From: Microcoleus sp. FACHB-831
Lineage (GTDB): Bacteria; Cyanobacteriota; Cyanobacteriia; Cyanobacteriales; FACHB-T130
Direction: 5' to 3'
Assembly (NCBI RefSeq): GCF_014695585.1
Contig: NZ_JACJON010000077.1
Span: 62,001-126,000, forward strand
Length of the DNA: 64,000 nt
Part shown: in pieces, positions 25,524-35,152 of the stretch
How positions within the stretch are numbered: position 1 is the first letter of the stretch
Layout of the letters: each line of letters opens with the position of its first letter
Program-made: the position numbers and the translations under genes
Notes under the pieces: model-generated
The model's database searches: none
Seen by the model: only the letters and a program-made list of their open reading frames with translations
What the model was told of the DNA's origin: nothing

Positions 25524-28500
25524 CTATGCCATCTCCTGCCAAAGAGCTTCGTTAATATCCACCAGAATCTCTTCTAACCGTCCGTCAAACGCCTTATTAA
25601 TACGCTCAAATCCTCCACCTTGCGCCTTGAATGCTCCGCGATCGAAAGCATCCCGATCTACAATAACCTCTGTCTTCAACTGTTGGCCAATCCTTTCGAG
25701 CCACTTGCGCTGCGGTGCAGTCCAAGCACGACTCGCCAAGATTTTCTTCATCGCTTTATCCACGCGATCGCCATAAGGAACCAACGCATTTCCTAGCGCC
25801 GCCTGCCGAATAAATCCGATAATAGAAGCAGCAATATCCTCGTTTGTAGTCTCCCGCCACGCCACTTGCAAATTAGTTTCAGAGAAACCCGCCGCATCCA
25901 ATAACAGACGCACTTCCTTGAGTTGCGATCGCGTCAATTCGCGGGGTCGCTGAGTCACCACCAACAGCGCCGGAATCTTATTCAAATTCTCCCCTAAAAA
26001 GGCGTTAAAGCTGTTTAAATAATCTTGCGGCTTTTCCCCCTTTCCATACCCCCGTTCTACACTCCTCAAAACATTGGGGTGATGGGAAATTAAAACCGCT
26101 TGCAACCCGCCATCGCGTCGGTCTAACACTTCAGCGATCGCTTTTTTATCCCGCAACCACTGCGCCGCCTGGGTGGGACTAGATTCGCGCAGATGGCTTA
26201 CCACGTCATCAACAGACATATTTGCCAAGAGTGCGATCGCTTCCTTGCTGTCATCGGAAAGCGATCTTTTTTTGCGCTGCAACTTCGCCAACAGCTCATC
26301 AATAATACACGCGATCGCTGTCGAATCTTTCACCCTCCCCAACTCATCAACTAGCTGACTAAAAGAAATATTCGGCTGTTTAACCACTGGCTTCATTTCC
26401 GACACTTTCGAGATAGTGCTATAGATATCTACCGCATCAAAAACGCGAAACACCTCTTTACCAATCTCATCACAAAGGCGAGTAGCGCGTCCTATCATTT
26501 GGTCATACAATATCCGGGAATTCACCCGTCGCATAAACACTAAATTGCAGATTTCGGGAACATCAATCCCCGTCGTCAACAAATCTACCGTCACCGCAAT
26601 CTTAGGATTAGCCTCATTTTTAAAACGGCGAATCAACTGCATCGGTTTATCAGCATTCCCCGTAATCTTCAACACCGCGTCATCTTCGACGCTACCATAC
26701 TGCTTTTCTAAAGCGAGTTTCAGTTGGTCAACCACCATATCCGCATGATCTGTATTGACGCAAAAAATTAGCGTTTTCCCCGGTAACGCTGGGTCAATAT
26801 TTTCAGCCAAATATTCACAAACCACCCGATTAAATTCTTTAGTAACCACCCGCCGATTAAACTTATCAACATCAATGCGAACGGTATCCGGCGCGTGAAC
26901 TAAATCCAATTCCCCCGTTTTAGGGTCAAAAAACTCCATCTGGTCGCCTGGGTTCCAGACAATACCATCTTCAGATAACGCTGTTTTAATTTCATAAGGC
27001 GGTTCGTGGTCAATCAACCAACCATCAATTACGGCTTCCGGATAACTGTAGGTAAAAACAGGTTCGCCAAATATCTGGGTTGTATGCAGCGCTGGCGTTG
27101 CTGTCAGACCAATTTTTACCGCATCGAAGTAATCCAACACCCGGCGATACTTAGAAATGTAGTCGTTGAAGTCGCGGAAGGTTAGTTGTGTCTCGCTTAA
27201 CTCTTGGTCGAGCAAATAACCGCGATGGCACTCATCAACTACAATGCAATCATATAGATCGACCGTTGGAATAACAGTTTTTTCAGAGGGATAAATCAGG
27301 CGTTTGACAAAACTTTGGACGGTTGCAATGTGAACTTTAGTATCGCTATCAATATCGCGATCGCCTAATTCCTTAATCTCAAAAATATCGGCAAAAGTCT
27401 GTAAACTCTCCATCCGCGAATCTTTAAAAGCATTCGCCGACTGTTCCCCTAATGCCGTGCGGTCTACTAAGAACAAAACGCGGCGAAAGCGCTTAGTTTT
27501 CAACAACCGATATACCAAAGCAATGCAGGTTTTAGTTTTCCCCGTCCCCGTCGCCATTGCGATCAAAAGTTGGCGCTTATTATCAGCAAGTTCTGCCTCA
27601 ACCTTTTGAATTGCCTTAATCTGATAATCTCTAAGCTTCAGGTTGTAGCTAAAACCTTCTTCAGCCAGCTTTCTATGCGCTTCCTCTAAATCCTGACTCA
27701 GCGTATCAACCAAACCTTGCGGACTGTACCAACTCGGTAACGGTCGGCGCAAATTTTCAGGACGGCGCAAGTCGCAAAACCAAATACCGCTTTTAGTCCG
27801 CAGTTGCTCTAAAAATTCCCTGCCATTTGTTGCAAATACAAACGGGACTTTAAATTCACCCCAAGGGTTGCCATTTGCTATTTCATCCCCTTTGATTTGA
27901 TAGCCGCGACTGTAGCGCTTCGCCTGGTCAATTGCTGCGGAAACATCCTTACTCTGGCGCTTAGCTTCTACAACTGCGACAACTTGCAATCCTACAAACA
28001 ACGCATAATCAGCGCGTCCATCGGCTGTGGGATATTCTGCGATCGCTAAATTCTTCCCTTTTTGCGGACGAGTACCGTTATTATATTTAAGTTCTTCCGA
28101 GTCTACTTCCCAACCTGCTGCTCTTAGTTGCGCGTCAATCAAGCGGCGCGTCTCGGCCTCATCGAGAACAACTTCCTTTTCCGCCTGCTGCACTTGACGA
28201 AGAGTTTGTTGCAAAACTTCAGCAGGTTGACTAACAGTACGCGCTTGCAGTTCAGCCAAATTATTTAATGCTGTTTTAGCTTCTGCTTCCGCTTCTTCCA
28301 ACAACTGTTCGGCTAACTGTCTGAGTTCTGTTTCCTTTGCGGCTTTAGCCAAAGCCATTTCCACCGCCGAACGCCTTTCGTCAGCTTCCTGTCGCAGCCG
28401 TTCTAATTCTTGCTGGAGTGCTTGCGTTTCATTTAGCGGGTCGGGTGGCGGAATAAACGCCCCCGCTTTAAAGTTTGCATCTCTACCAAAACTTCTGTGA

Positions 28501-28877
28501 AACCAAATGCCTAATTCCCTGGCATATTTAAGGTTACTTAGCGCTGTGCGATGGTCGCCGGATAAGGCATGATTGGCATCATTTCCCGCACGTCGCAACT
28601 CGTGGAATAGTTGATTAGTTCGACCTGGTAAATACCCCTTATCCCGCAAGCGATTGAGTAACTCAATCTGCGATTCGCCAGCGTCAGGATCGTATTGACC
28701 AAAATTTGCTGCTACTAACTGCGCCAAAAGTTCGCCAAACTGACGCAGTTTCATCAAGCAGGTTACTGGGTCATTAACAAAATACTGTTCGGCCAGAGTT
28801 CCTAAGCGCAATAACTGCGGTTCGCGCTCGCCTAAAAAGGCAAAGTTAGGAGATTTGAGACTATTATCCTGTGGCAT
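25524..28877 (-). CDS. hsdR: Type I restriction endonuclease and translocase subunit
   Basis: HsdR moves DNA with its helicase motor and cuts far from the recognition site. The 1117-residue product has an N-terminal DUF4145 domain (~15-125), a coiled coil (~140-235), the PD-(D/E)XK nuclease domain (DYALFVGLQVVAVVEAKRQS, near 290-310), then motor motif I (MATGTGKTKT), motif II (VVDECHRGY), motif III (GLTATPA) and motif VI (DQMIGRATRL). The C-terminal EcoEI-type domain ends the protein. ATG at 28877 is chosen over a TTG three bases upstream. It starts 17 bases after the upstream gene, so one transcript is likely. Confidence 0.95.
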   Translation of the reverse strand: MPQDNSLKSPNFAFLGEREPQLLRLGTLAEQYFVNDPVTCLMKLRQFGELLAQLVAANFGQYDPDAGESQIELLNRLRDKGYLPGRTNQLFHELRRAGNDANHALSGDHRTALSNLKYARELGIWFHRSFGRDANFKAGAFIPPPDPLNETQALQQELERLRQEADERRSAVEMALAKAAKETELRQLAEQLLEEAEAEAKTALNNLAELQARTVSQPAEVLQQTLRQVQQAEKEVVLDEAETRRLIDAQLRAAGWEVDSEELKYNNGTRPQKGKNLAIAEYPTADGRADYALFVGLQVVAVVEAKRQSKDVSAAIDQAKRYSRGYQIKGDEIANGNPWGEFKVPFVFATNGREFLEQLRTKSGIWFCDLRRPENLRRPLPSWYSPQGLVDTLSQDLEEAHRKLAEEGFSYNLKLRDYQIKAIQKVEAELADNKRQLLIAMATGTGKTKTCIALVYRLLKTKRFRRVLFLVDRTALGEQSANAFKDSRMESLQTFADIFEIKELGDRDIDSDTKVHIATVQSFVKRLIYPSEKTVIPTVDLYDCIVVDECHRGYLLDQELSETQLTFRDFNDYISKYRRVLDYFDAVKIGLTATPALHTTQIFGEPVFTYSYPEAVIDGWLIDHEPPYEIKTALSEDGIVWNPGDQMEFFDPKTGELDLVHAPDTVRIDVDKFNRRVVTKEFNRVVCEYLAENIDPALPGKTLIFCVNTDHADMVVDQLKLALEKQYGSVEDDAVLKITGNADKPMQLIRRFKNEANPKIAVTVDLLTTGIDVPEICNLVFMRRVNSRILYDQMIGRATRLCDEIGKEVFRVFDAVDIYSTISKVSEMKPVVKQPNISFSQLVDELGRVKDSTAIACIIDELLAKLQRKKRSLSDDSKEAIALLANMSVDDVVSHLRESSPTQAAQWLRDKKAIAEVLDRRDGGLQAVLISHHPNVLRSVERGYGKGEKPQDYLNSFNAFLGENLNKIPALLVVTQRPRELTRSQLKEVRLLLDAAGFSETNLQVAWRETTNEDIAASIIGFIRQAALGNALVPYGDRVDKAMKKILASRAWTAPQRKWLERIGQQLKTEVIVDRDAFDRGAFKAQGGGFERINKAFDGRLEEILVDINEALWQEMA

Positions 28878-28894
28878 CAACTAATTGTTAATTT

Positions 28895-29530
28895 CTAGGT
28901 TAAGTTGCTTCTAATTCGCGCGATCGCGTCCTTTAATCCGTCACTATGAATCCAGCCTACATAACCACCGTAAACCATCCGGTCATTAGCATCGGCTAAG
29001 AAAACGTGGTCAACTCCCAGAGGATTTTTCCAGGTTTTCACTGCTGTTCCGTCCCTCAGCCTGATAATTGGGTCGGAACTTTTAAAGTCTCTGTGGTGTG
29101 CTGGAGTTATACCGGGGACACTTTCTAAAAGCGCGATCGCTTCTTGTGTTGCATCCGAAGTTTGAGCGTTTACCGCAGTCGAACAACCGCACCCATCTAT
29201 TACAGTTACTTTTAGCCTATCCCTAATATCGCCATCAAATAGCGACAACGAATTAATCTCTTCTAAAAGCTTCCCAGCCGCTTCAGACTGTCGTCGTTGG
29301 CAATAAATCGCCGTTAGTAAATCCTCAAGCCCCACTTTAGCCAAAGCATCAGTAATTAATCCCGTCAGCCCTAAAACAGCCATTCCCCCTAACATTCCCC
29401 CAGGGCCACCCAAGAAGGCTAAAGCTGCTGTAATAGCAGCAGCCCCGGTTAAACCAGTAGCAGCCATTGTGATGACCAGAATTACACCCGGTAATCCTAA
29501 AGCCGCAATTTTTTTGACGACTTCATCCAT
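28895..29530 (-). CDS. Gly/Ala-rich membrane protein of unknown function upstream of hsdR
   Basis: A 211-residue protein. Residues ~10-68 are strongly hydrophobic and Gly-rich (GLPGVILVITMAATG, AALAFLGGPGGMLGG, AVLGLTGLI), with a composition and spacing that recall the Ifi6/ISG12-like membrane domain. A short Cys-rich part (DGCGCSTAV near 113) and a soluble C-terminal domain (~140-211, WKNPLGVDHVFLADAND) follow. It is the first gene of the apparent restriction operon. A membrane-active role in defence is possible but is only an inference from position and composition. Confidence 0.6.
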   Translation of the reverse strand: MDEVVKKIAALGLPGVILVITMAATGLTGAAAITAALAFLGGPGGMLGGMAVLGLTGLITDALAKVGLEDLLTAIYCQRRQSEAAGKLLEEINSLSLFDGDIRDRLKVTVIDGCGCSTAVNAQTSDATQEAIALLESVPGITPAHHRDFKSSDPIIRLRDGTAVKTWKNPLGVDHVFLADANDRMVYGGYVGWIHSDGLKDAIARIRSNLT

Positions 29531-29869
29531 TGCCTTTAACCCTAATTGCTACATCGCAAAGTATTGTTTTAGCAAATTTTTGCCTTTAGCGCACCTTTCA
29601 TTAAAAACTCATAATAATTTTTTCAAGCTAAATTTTCGCTTGATTATGCAAAAAATCTATTTGTTGCAAACAAATAGTAAAATGTTGTTAAAGAAAAAAA
29701 TATATTATTTCGATTGCCCTTTAATTAATATAGCTGAAATATTTTTATCGCAGTCCTAAATGATTCGTGAAGCGAGATACCCGATTTCTTATAGAAGTCG
29801 GGTATCTGAATATAGCAAACGTGCTAAGCGACATTTGTTGTCCAGTCCCAGCGTTGATGCTGGGTGATG
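29531..29869. terminator. Spacer with two strong hairpins
   Basis: Two hairpins lie downstream of the minus-strand small gene at 29870. CCCAGC-GTTGAT-GCTGGG is at about 29847-29864. AGATACCCGA (29775-29784) pairs with TCGGGTATCT (29798-29807), a dispersed cyanobacterial repeat type that can act as a terminator. The remainder, 29531-29774, is very AT-rich and probably holds the promoter of the restriction operon, reading leftward. No gene was seen. Confidence 0.55.
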
Positions 29870-30118
29870 TCATCCCGGCGTCTGGTTAATAGATCTCATC
29901 TGACGATCGACAACATTACCGCTAAAATCTACGCCAGGGCCTTTGGGAATTGGGATATCAACGTTTTCGCTATCGTGGCTAGAGTCATTGAGGTCTTGCG
30001 GGCGATCGCTTGAATAATCAGCGCGTGAGGTATCCGGGCCTGCATCCGCCGTAAGGAAACCACTGCCATTAGCATCAGCGCCTACTGCATCAACGTGCAT
30101 GGGTTGCTGTGAACTCAT
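29870..30118 (-). CDS. Small acidic, probably disordered protein
   Basis: An 82-residue protein, MSSQQPMHVDAVGADANGSG at the start, rich in Asp, Ser, Asn and Pro, with no hydrophobic stretch. The ATG at 30118 is chosen because AAGGAGG lies seven bases upstream, a strong site. A longer in-frame start exists nine codons earlier but ignores that site. Composition suggests an intrinsically disordered protein. I recognise no family. It is a monocistronic gene between the restriction island and a secreted protease. Confidence 0.55.
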   Translation of the reverse strand: MSSQQPMHVDAVGADANGSGFLTADAGPDTSRADYSSDRPQDLNDSSHDSENVDIPIPKGPGVDFSGNVVDRQMRSINQTPG

Positions 30119-30420
30119 CCTATTTCCTCCTTGTACAAAGCACAAAGCTTGCTGTTAGTTCTGTAACAAGTGTTGAAATTTTAGTTGATGCTTACCTCAG
30201 TCTGAAGGCTTATAATATTTATTTTTTTGATGCTAGGCTTGTAAATTTCCGGCTGCACCTCCTCATAAATCGCAATAATTTCCTTAATCCTGTTTCCCTA
30301 AATGCAACGTCTGAATGAGGTTTTATTCTATTGCTCTTTCTTGCGGTATTTCATAACTAACAAATTGGGCGAATTCAAAATAACACTTTTAGAAAGAGCG
30401 TGGGGTGTCAAGCAAGAGCA
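30119..30420. other. Gene-free spacer
   Basis: This region of about 300 bases is AT-rich, with no coding frame of note. It contains the upstream region of the 82-residue gene on the left side and the downstream region of the subtilase on the right. I see no clear hairpin with a T run at the subtilase end. Confidence 0.4.
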
Positions 30421-33228
30421 TCACACAAGCCATGAGACACTAGAATAAAGATTGGCAAGGTTATAGTTACTCGCTAGTGCCCAAGAACGACGCACAGCCG
30501 CATCCGCATTAACTAATCCATAGCCATAAGTATTATCCCGGCCAGTTGTTCCCAAATCCATCGCTGTATCAACTAGAATTTGACGTACTTGCCCACCATC
30601 CAAGTTACTATTAACGCTCCAAACCAGAGAGGCAATTCCAGCCATATTGGGATTAGCGGAAGACGTTCCTCCAAATATTTCCATCTGCCCTAGCTTATTC
30701 ATAGCTGGCGAATTTGTAGCAGCAACTAAGGTTAAATTAGAACCCCGGTTGGAATATGGCGCAAGAGCTACGCCTTGGGGGTTCTTTAAGTTATTGACAT
30801 AATTTGGGGAATAATCATAATACCCACCATTATCTTTTGCTGGTAAAAGCGCCCCAACAGATACTACATTGCTGTGAGTAGTTTCTAACTTAGCTACACC
30901 GCTAACACTGGTTAGATAATCCGGATCGTCAAGATTACCGCCAGGGCCACCATTACCTGCGGCAACAGCAAAAAAAGCAATATCGGAGTTATTTTTGATT
31001 AATTGCTCTAGCTCCGCTTGCGTGCCACCATAATTAAGCCAACCCTCACCTTGAATTCCACCCTGAAAAACAACCCGCTGATTATTTGCTCGTGCGTAAC
31101 TTATTGCATCCTTTATTCCTTGCTGTAGAGATACGCCGTTGTAAACATCATTAATATACACATTGCTATTCCAGTTAATGCCAGCAATACCTGAGTTGTT
31201 GTTAGCAGTCGAAGACATGATGCTGGTAGAAAGATGCCCGTGCCCATGATCGTTGTAGTTATCATCATCGGATGGATCGGTAATTAACCTACTTGTTGAA
31301 ATGTCAGTTATACCGCCACTCCCTCCAGCTTGTGTCAAAATTCCAGTATCCAAAGAAACCAACAGCACATTTTTAGAACCTTGAGTAAAACGCCATGCAC
31401 TATCTACATCAGATACATGGAGATTCCACTGTTCGCCGAAGTAAGTGTCATTGGTGCGAACTTGCAGTTCTAATCTTGAACCATCTGAAAACTTAAGGTT
31501 TTCAATGCCTTGGAAGTAAAGCTCCCGGCCATCAGCTAGAGTTAAATAGTCAAAAGCTGTACCGCCGAAGATCGCTTGATTATTTGTCGAACCATACAAC
31601 GGATTAAAAGCACTAAGGCTGATGCCATTTATACTCGTAACATTAGCGCGGGAGACATTAAAAAGATCTACCGTGTCCGTACCGCCGCGACCTGTAATGA
31701 CAGCACCAGTTCCTAGACCAGCTGAGTAATTGAGGGTGTCAGCAGCAAAAGTGCCATTAGTTTGATTCCAACCCAAAACTTTCATAGCCTGGGAAGAGGA
31801 GAAAATGTCTTGATCGTTGGTAGTGCGCGCAACCGCGAGGAGTTGATAATCACCCCCAGTCAAGCTGGAAAAGTTAGCCAGGTTTATTAACTGATTGGAT
31901 AAACTATCTCCAGTCCAAGTTCCTAGAGTAGATACAACGTTGCCATTGCTCGTTACTAACAACCGAACATTTGACAAAAATGCCGGGTTTGTCAAGTTAT
32001 AGCTAAAATTTATAGCCCCATTCTGAAAAACGGTATTGTTAGTGTTGTCACCAGAAGCATCTATGGCACTAACGCTGCTGAAACTGGGAGCTGTAAATAC
32101 AGTAGTTACGCTCAGATTGTAGCTAGTATTCGCGTTTGTAGCGGAGTAGACGCGAATGTAATAAGTGTCTGCATTAAGGTTAGTATTAATCCCCTCTGCT
32201 GCTGTGTCGGAATTTACCGAACTATAGATAACTGCTCCGCTGCTGTTGAGGAGTTGCACGTCAGCATTTGCACCCAAGCCGTTGACAGCTAAATTGAAGT
32301 CGCTTTTCGTGCCGAAAGTGAATTTATAGTAGTCATTCCTGTCAGAGCTGCCTACCGAATCTTTATATGTGGTGATGCTAGAACTTACTGTTATGTCGCG
32401 GGCATAAGCTACTGTGTTGGGGGCCTTCTCTAGAACCGCATCATTTAGCCCAATCTCCCAGTTGAGGTCGTTGTTCGAGGTGAGTAACAAACTATTAGCG
32501 AAGGTTGTGCCATTCATCTCCCACACGGCATTTTGCCCCGTCGCATAGTTGCGCCAGACTAAATCGCTTTTGCCATCACCGTTGAAGTCGCCCGTTCCCG
32601 ATATTTGCCAGTTGAGGTCGTTGTTTGAGGTGAGGAATATACCGTTAGCGAAGGTTGTGCCGTTCATCTCCCACACGACATTTTGCCCTGTCGCATAGTT
32701 GCGCCAAACTATATCGCTTTTGCGATCGCCGTTGAAGTCGCCCGTTCCCGATATTTGCCAGTTGAGGTCGTTGTTTGAGGTGAGGAATATACCGTTAGCG
32801 AAGGTTGTGCCGTTCATCTCCCACACGACATTTTGTCCCGTCGCATAGTTGCGCCAGAGCAGGTCGTCGTTTTTGCCATCGCCCGTAAAGTCACCTGTCC
32901 CTTCTAATTTCCAGTTGAGGTCATTGTTTGAGGTGAGGAACAAACCGTTAGTGAAGGTTGTGCCGTTCATCTGCCACACGACATTTTGCCCTGTCGCATA
33001 GTTGCGCCAGAGTATGTCGCTTTTGCCATCGCTGTTGAAGTCGTAGCCTTTCACAGCACTGCTTGGAGGGGTTGATGCCGAGACGGAGGGCGCAGTACTG
33101 CTGGAATTGTAGGTAGGAACGCTGAGTCCGGGCGCGATCGCTGATGTTCCCAATGTTGGTGGAGTCAGCTCTTGAAAGCTAGACCCGTTGGAGCTGAGGC
33201 GTTCTTGCAAATTTGATGTGCTAGGCAT
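30421..33228 (-). CDS. Secreted subtilisin-like serine protease with FG-GAP repeats and PPC domain
   Basis: A 935-residue protein. Order: Ser/Thr/Pro-rich N-terminus with no signal peptide; four ~46-residue FG-GAP/VCBS-like repeats (~65-255, unit FNGDGKSDIVWRNYATGQN); a bacterial pre-peptidase C-terminal (PPC) domain (~275-375); a CARDB-like and Ca-binding-like part (~380-580); and an S8 protease domain (~600-935). The catalytic triad is Asp in VSLDTGI, His in NDHGHGHLSTSI and Ser in GGTSSANPNMAG. The lack of a signal peptide and the Asp/Gly/Asn-rich repeats fit export by type I secretion. The domain order, with catalysis last, is unusual. Confidence 0.85.
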   Translation of the reverse strand: MPSTSNLQERLSSNGSSFQELTPPTLGTSAIAPGLSVPTYNSSSTAPSVSASTPPSSAVKGYDFNSDGKSDILWRNYATGQNVVWQMNGTTFTNGLFLTSNNDLNWKLEGTGDFTGDGKNDDLLWRNYATGQNVVWEMNGTTFANGIFLTSNNDLNWQISGTGDFNGDRKSDIVWRNYATGQNVVWEMNGTTFANGIFLTSNNDLNWQISGTGDFNGDGKSDLVWRNYATGQNAVWEMNGTTFANSLLLTSNNDLNWEIGLNDAVLEKAPNTVAYARDITVSSSITTYKDSVGSSDRNDYYKFTFGTKSDFNLAVNGLGANADVQLLNSSGAVIYSSVNSDTAAEGINTNLNADTYYIRVYSATNANTSYNLSVTTVFTAPSFSSVSAIDASGDNTNNTVFQNGAINFSYNLTNPAFLSNVRLLVTSNGNVVSTLGTWTGDSLSNQLINLANFSSLTGGDYQLLAVARTTNDQDIFSSSQAMKVLGWNQTNGTFAADTLNYSAGLGTGAVITGRGGTDTVDLFNVSRANVTSINGISLSAFNPLYGSTNNQAIFGGTAFDYLTLADGRELYFQGIENLKFSDGSRLELQVRTNDTYFGEQWNLHVSDVDSAWRFTQGSKNVLLVSLDTGILTQAGGSGGITDISTSRLITDPSDDDNYNDHGHGHLSTSIMSSTANNNSGIAGINWNSNVYINDVYNGVSLQQGIKDAISYARANNQRVVFQGGIQGEGWLNYGGTQAELEQLIKNNSDIAFFAVAAGNGGPGGNLDDPDYLTSVSGVAKLETTHSNVVSVGALLPAKDNGGYYDYSPNYVNNLKNPQGVALAPYSNRGSNLTLVAATNSPAMNKLGQMEIFGGTSSANPNMAGIASLVWSVNSNLDGGQVRQILVDTAMDLGTTGRDNTYGYGLVNADAAVRRSWALASNYNLANLYSSVSWLV
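32450..33060 (-). repeat. Four tandem ~138-bp repeats inside the subtilase gene
   Basis: The segment TTGCGCCAGA.TA..TCGCTTTTGCCATC (or a close form) returns at regular 135-144-base spacing near 32545, 32700, 32840 and 33000. Long stretches of the second and third units are identical, including the third codon positions. That points to recent duplication or gene conversion. Copy number is likely to vary among strains. Confidence 0.8.
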
Positions 33229-33380
33229 ACGATAATTACACCTGTATGGCTGTCAGACAGGCGTCAATATTTTTATGAAGTCTCTAATCTACGTCTACTC
33301 TGCCCCCGGACGGGCGACAACTGTGTTTATACGAGTAAACTTAGAACTTTGCCAAATCTTTAAGTTGCCTGCCAGTTCCA

Positions 33381-33902
33381 TTGACTGATGCCCAAGAGCA
33401 AAAGATGAACCACTTAAGGCCAGACATTGGTTACATTCCGACAGCTTTAGATCTTGTCAATGCAATGCTCGCTCTAGCCAATGTGAATTCTAATGACATT
33501 CTTTACGATTTGGGCAGTGGAGATGGACGAGTGGCGATCGCGGCGGCTCAACAGTGTGGTGCGCGGGGTGTCGGTATCGACATCGATCCAGAACGCATAC
33601 GCATCGCTAAGGAAAACGCTTTTCTTGCTGGAGTTAGCGATCGCGTAGAGTTTCGCCAACAAAATTTGTTTGAGTGTGATTTCAGTGATGCTACGGTTAT
33701 TTTTCTGTACCTATTACCCCATCTTAATCTCAAGCTAGTACCCCAACTATTTTGCCAGCTCAAGCCCGGTACGCGCATCGTGTCTCATGACTTCGACATA
33801 GGTAATTGGAAGCCCGATCGTACAATTCAAATGATTTCCTCAGAAGACGAAGAATCCACCCTCTACTACTGGGTAATGCCAGAGGATATTCCACAGGTCT
33901 AA
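33381..33902 (+). CDS. Class I SAM-dependent methyltransferase
   Basis: A 173-residue protein with the AdoMet-binding core: motif I NDILYDLGSGDGRVAIAAA (residues ~40-58), motif post-I GVGIDIDPERI and a later RVEFRQQNLFE. The length, the GYIPT N-terminus and the weak C-terminus are typical of small methyltransferases that act on unknown acceptors. The start is either TTG at 33381 or ATG at 33405; neither has a good ribosome binding site. It is transcribed away from the protease gene. The substrate cannot be inferred. Confidence 0.75.
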   Translation: MTDAQEQKMNHLRPDIGYIPTALDLVNAMLALANVNSNDILYDLGSGDGRVAIAAAQQCGARGVGIDIDPERIRIAKENAFLAGVSDRVEFRQQNLFECDFSDATVIFLYLLPHLNLKLVPQLFCQLKPGTRIVSHDFDIGNWKPDRTIQMISSEDEESTLYYWVMPEDIPQV

Positions 33903-34092
33903 GGTGCGATCGCGCCAATAAAACCTACAGCTTTTTTAAACCGACAAACAAAACTAAGCGCTCCCTCCGTTGCGTCGCTTTCAGTATTTTTCAATTAATT
34001 AATGACACTTTCAACACTAGATATCAGCTTTGTGCAAAACCACCCCTAGAATGCCATATTTATTCGATACCTAGACCCGTTTCTGGAGCAGC

Positions 34093-34281
34093 TTATGGTA
34101 ACACAGGTCGGTCTGAATCTGTAGTTTCCGTAGGTACGCCCAGATGCTTGCGAGCGTCTTGTTCTGCCATCTGGTGGTCGTGTTCGCTGTTAAATTGACT
34201 TTCATCTAGTAGATGTTCGCTCCGTGCCGCTTCATCTCGGGTTGGGGGAGCGCCATTTTTCCACTTGTACTTGATATCCAT
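34093..34281 (-). CDS. Small hydrophilic protein
   Basis: A 62-residue charged protein, MDIKYKWKNGAPPTRDEAAR at the start, with no membrane segment. The ribosome binding site AGGAGG lies seven bases before the ATG at 34281. The frame is open with no in-frame alternative of similar quality. I recognise no family. It precedes the methyltransferase gene in the opposite direction with 191 bases between their ends. Confidence 0.5.
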   Translation of the reverse strand: MDIKYKWKNGAPPTRDEAARSEHLLDESQFNSEHDHQMAEQDARKHLGVPTETTDSDRPVLP

Positions 34282-34619
34282 GTTTCTGCCTCCTAATTAC
34301 CTTAATATCAAGGATGTGCGATGTCAGGGCTAGCGGTGTCTGTCCAGAGGCAGAATTATAGCTTTACATGATAACTCCTGGCTCAAAAAATGGGCTTGTT
34401 GAGAAGATCCAAATTATAAGTCATACTCAGCTCTTACATTTTGATGTATAGGCTTTTAGGCCTATTACTTAAGCATGAATTTTCTCCTATTCGACAATAT
34501 CTTTAAAATTAAAGAGCGTTGGTATAACAATATAAATGGCGAAATTTATAGCCATCTAAGTCATTGTTAGAGATAAAAATATATTTTCAATTTGTATCAA
34601 TAACTGTTGTTTCAGCACG
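34282..34619. other. AT-rich gene-free spacer
   Basis: 338 bases between two minus-strand genes. It should hold the promoter of the 62-residue gene. AGGCCTA near 34456 and a T-rich run near 34550 were the only features noted. No coding frame, tRNA or strong terminator hairpin was seen. Confidence 0.35.
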
Positions 34620-35060
34620 TCAGCGATCGCGCATATATGGTGTAATATAACGACTATTTGCTCTAACGTAACACCTCATTCTATCTGGACTATTTTTAGC
34701 CCGCTCGTACCTAACAGGCATCCAGGGCTTACCTGCAATGTCTCTGGCATTAAGGAGAACTTCATCAGAACCACCACGCCCCACTTCGGCTTGAATTACA
34801 TCATCTTTATTAAACTTCTTGATAATCCGGTTATTTGTTCCTGGGGTGCTGCGACAGTTTAAATTATTACTAACAACACGCCACACCGAACCTGCCATCA
34901 AACTAGAATTAAGGGGGAGAGTTGCTTTAACTGGAGCATCATTGCTGTAGTAGTCTCCGAATCTATTTGGAGAGCTTTTATCTATGTCTTGGGCAAAGGC
35001 TACAGAATTAAGGCTGTAAACTAAACCAATGATTTTTATCGCAATTAGGCGGTAATTCAT
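34620..35060 (-). CDS. Secreted SH3-like protein
   Basis: A 146-residue protein with a cleavable signal peptide (~1-23, ending VAFAQD). The mature part has one SH3b-like domain (~58-140: WRVVSNNLNCRSTPGTNNRI, then PWMPVRY and CYVRANSRYI). Two Cys (~70 and ~130) may form a disulfide. Such small proteins are found in the cyanobacterial periplasm. The function is unknown. ATG at 35060 lacks a clear ribosome binding site. Confidence 0.65.
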   Translation of the reverse strand: MNYRLIAIKIIGLVYSLNSVAFAQDIDKSSPNRFGDYYSNDAPVKATLPLNSSLMAGSVWRVVSNNLNCRSTPGTNNRIIKKFNKDDVIQAEVGRGGSDEVLLNARDIAGKPWMPVRYERAKNSPDRMRCYVRANSRYITPYMRDR

Positions 35061-35152
35061 AATAAAGGCAATATTAATGTTTGGGGCGATCGCGCTCTGC
35101 CATAATTAAAGTATGCCCAAAAATAAAAATGGCAAACGTGCAGGAGAAGCAA

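Noticed and set aside
15619-29530. Restriction island as an integrative element inserted at tRNA-Pro
   Set aside because: No integrase gene and no second copy of the tRNA 3' end were seen at the other side of the island.
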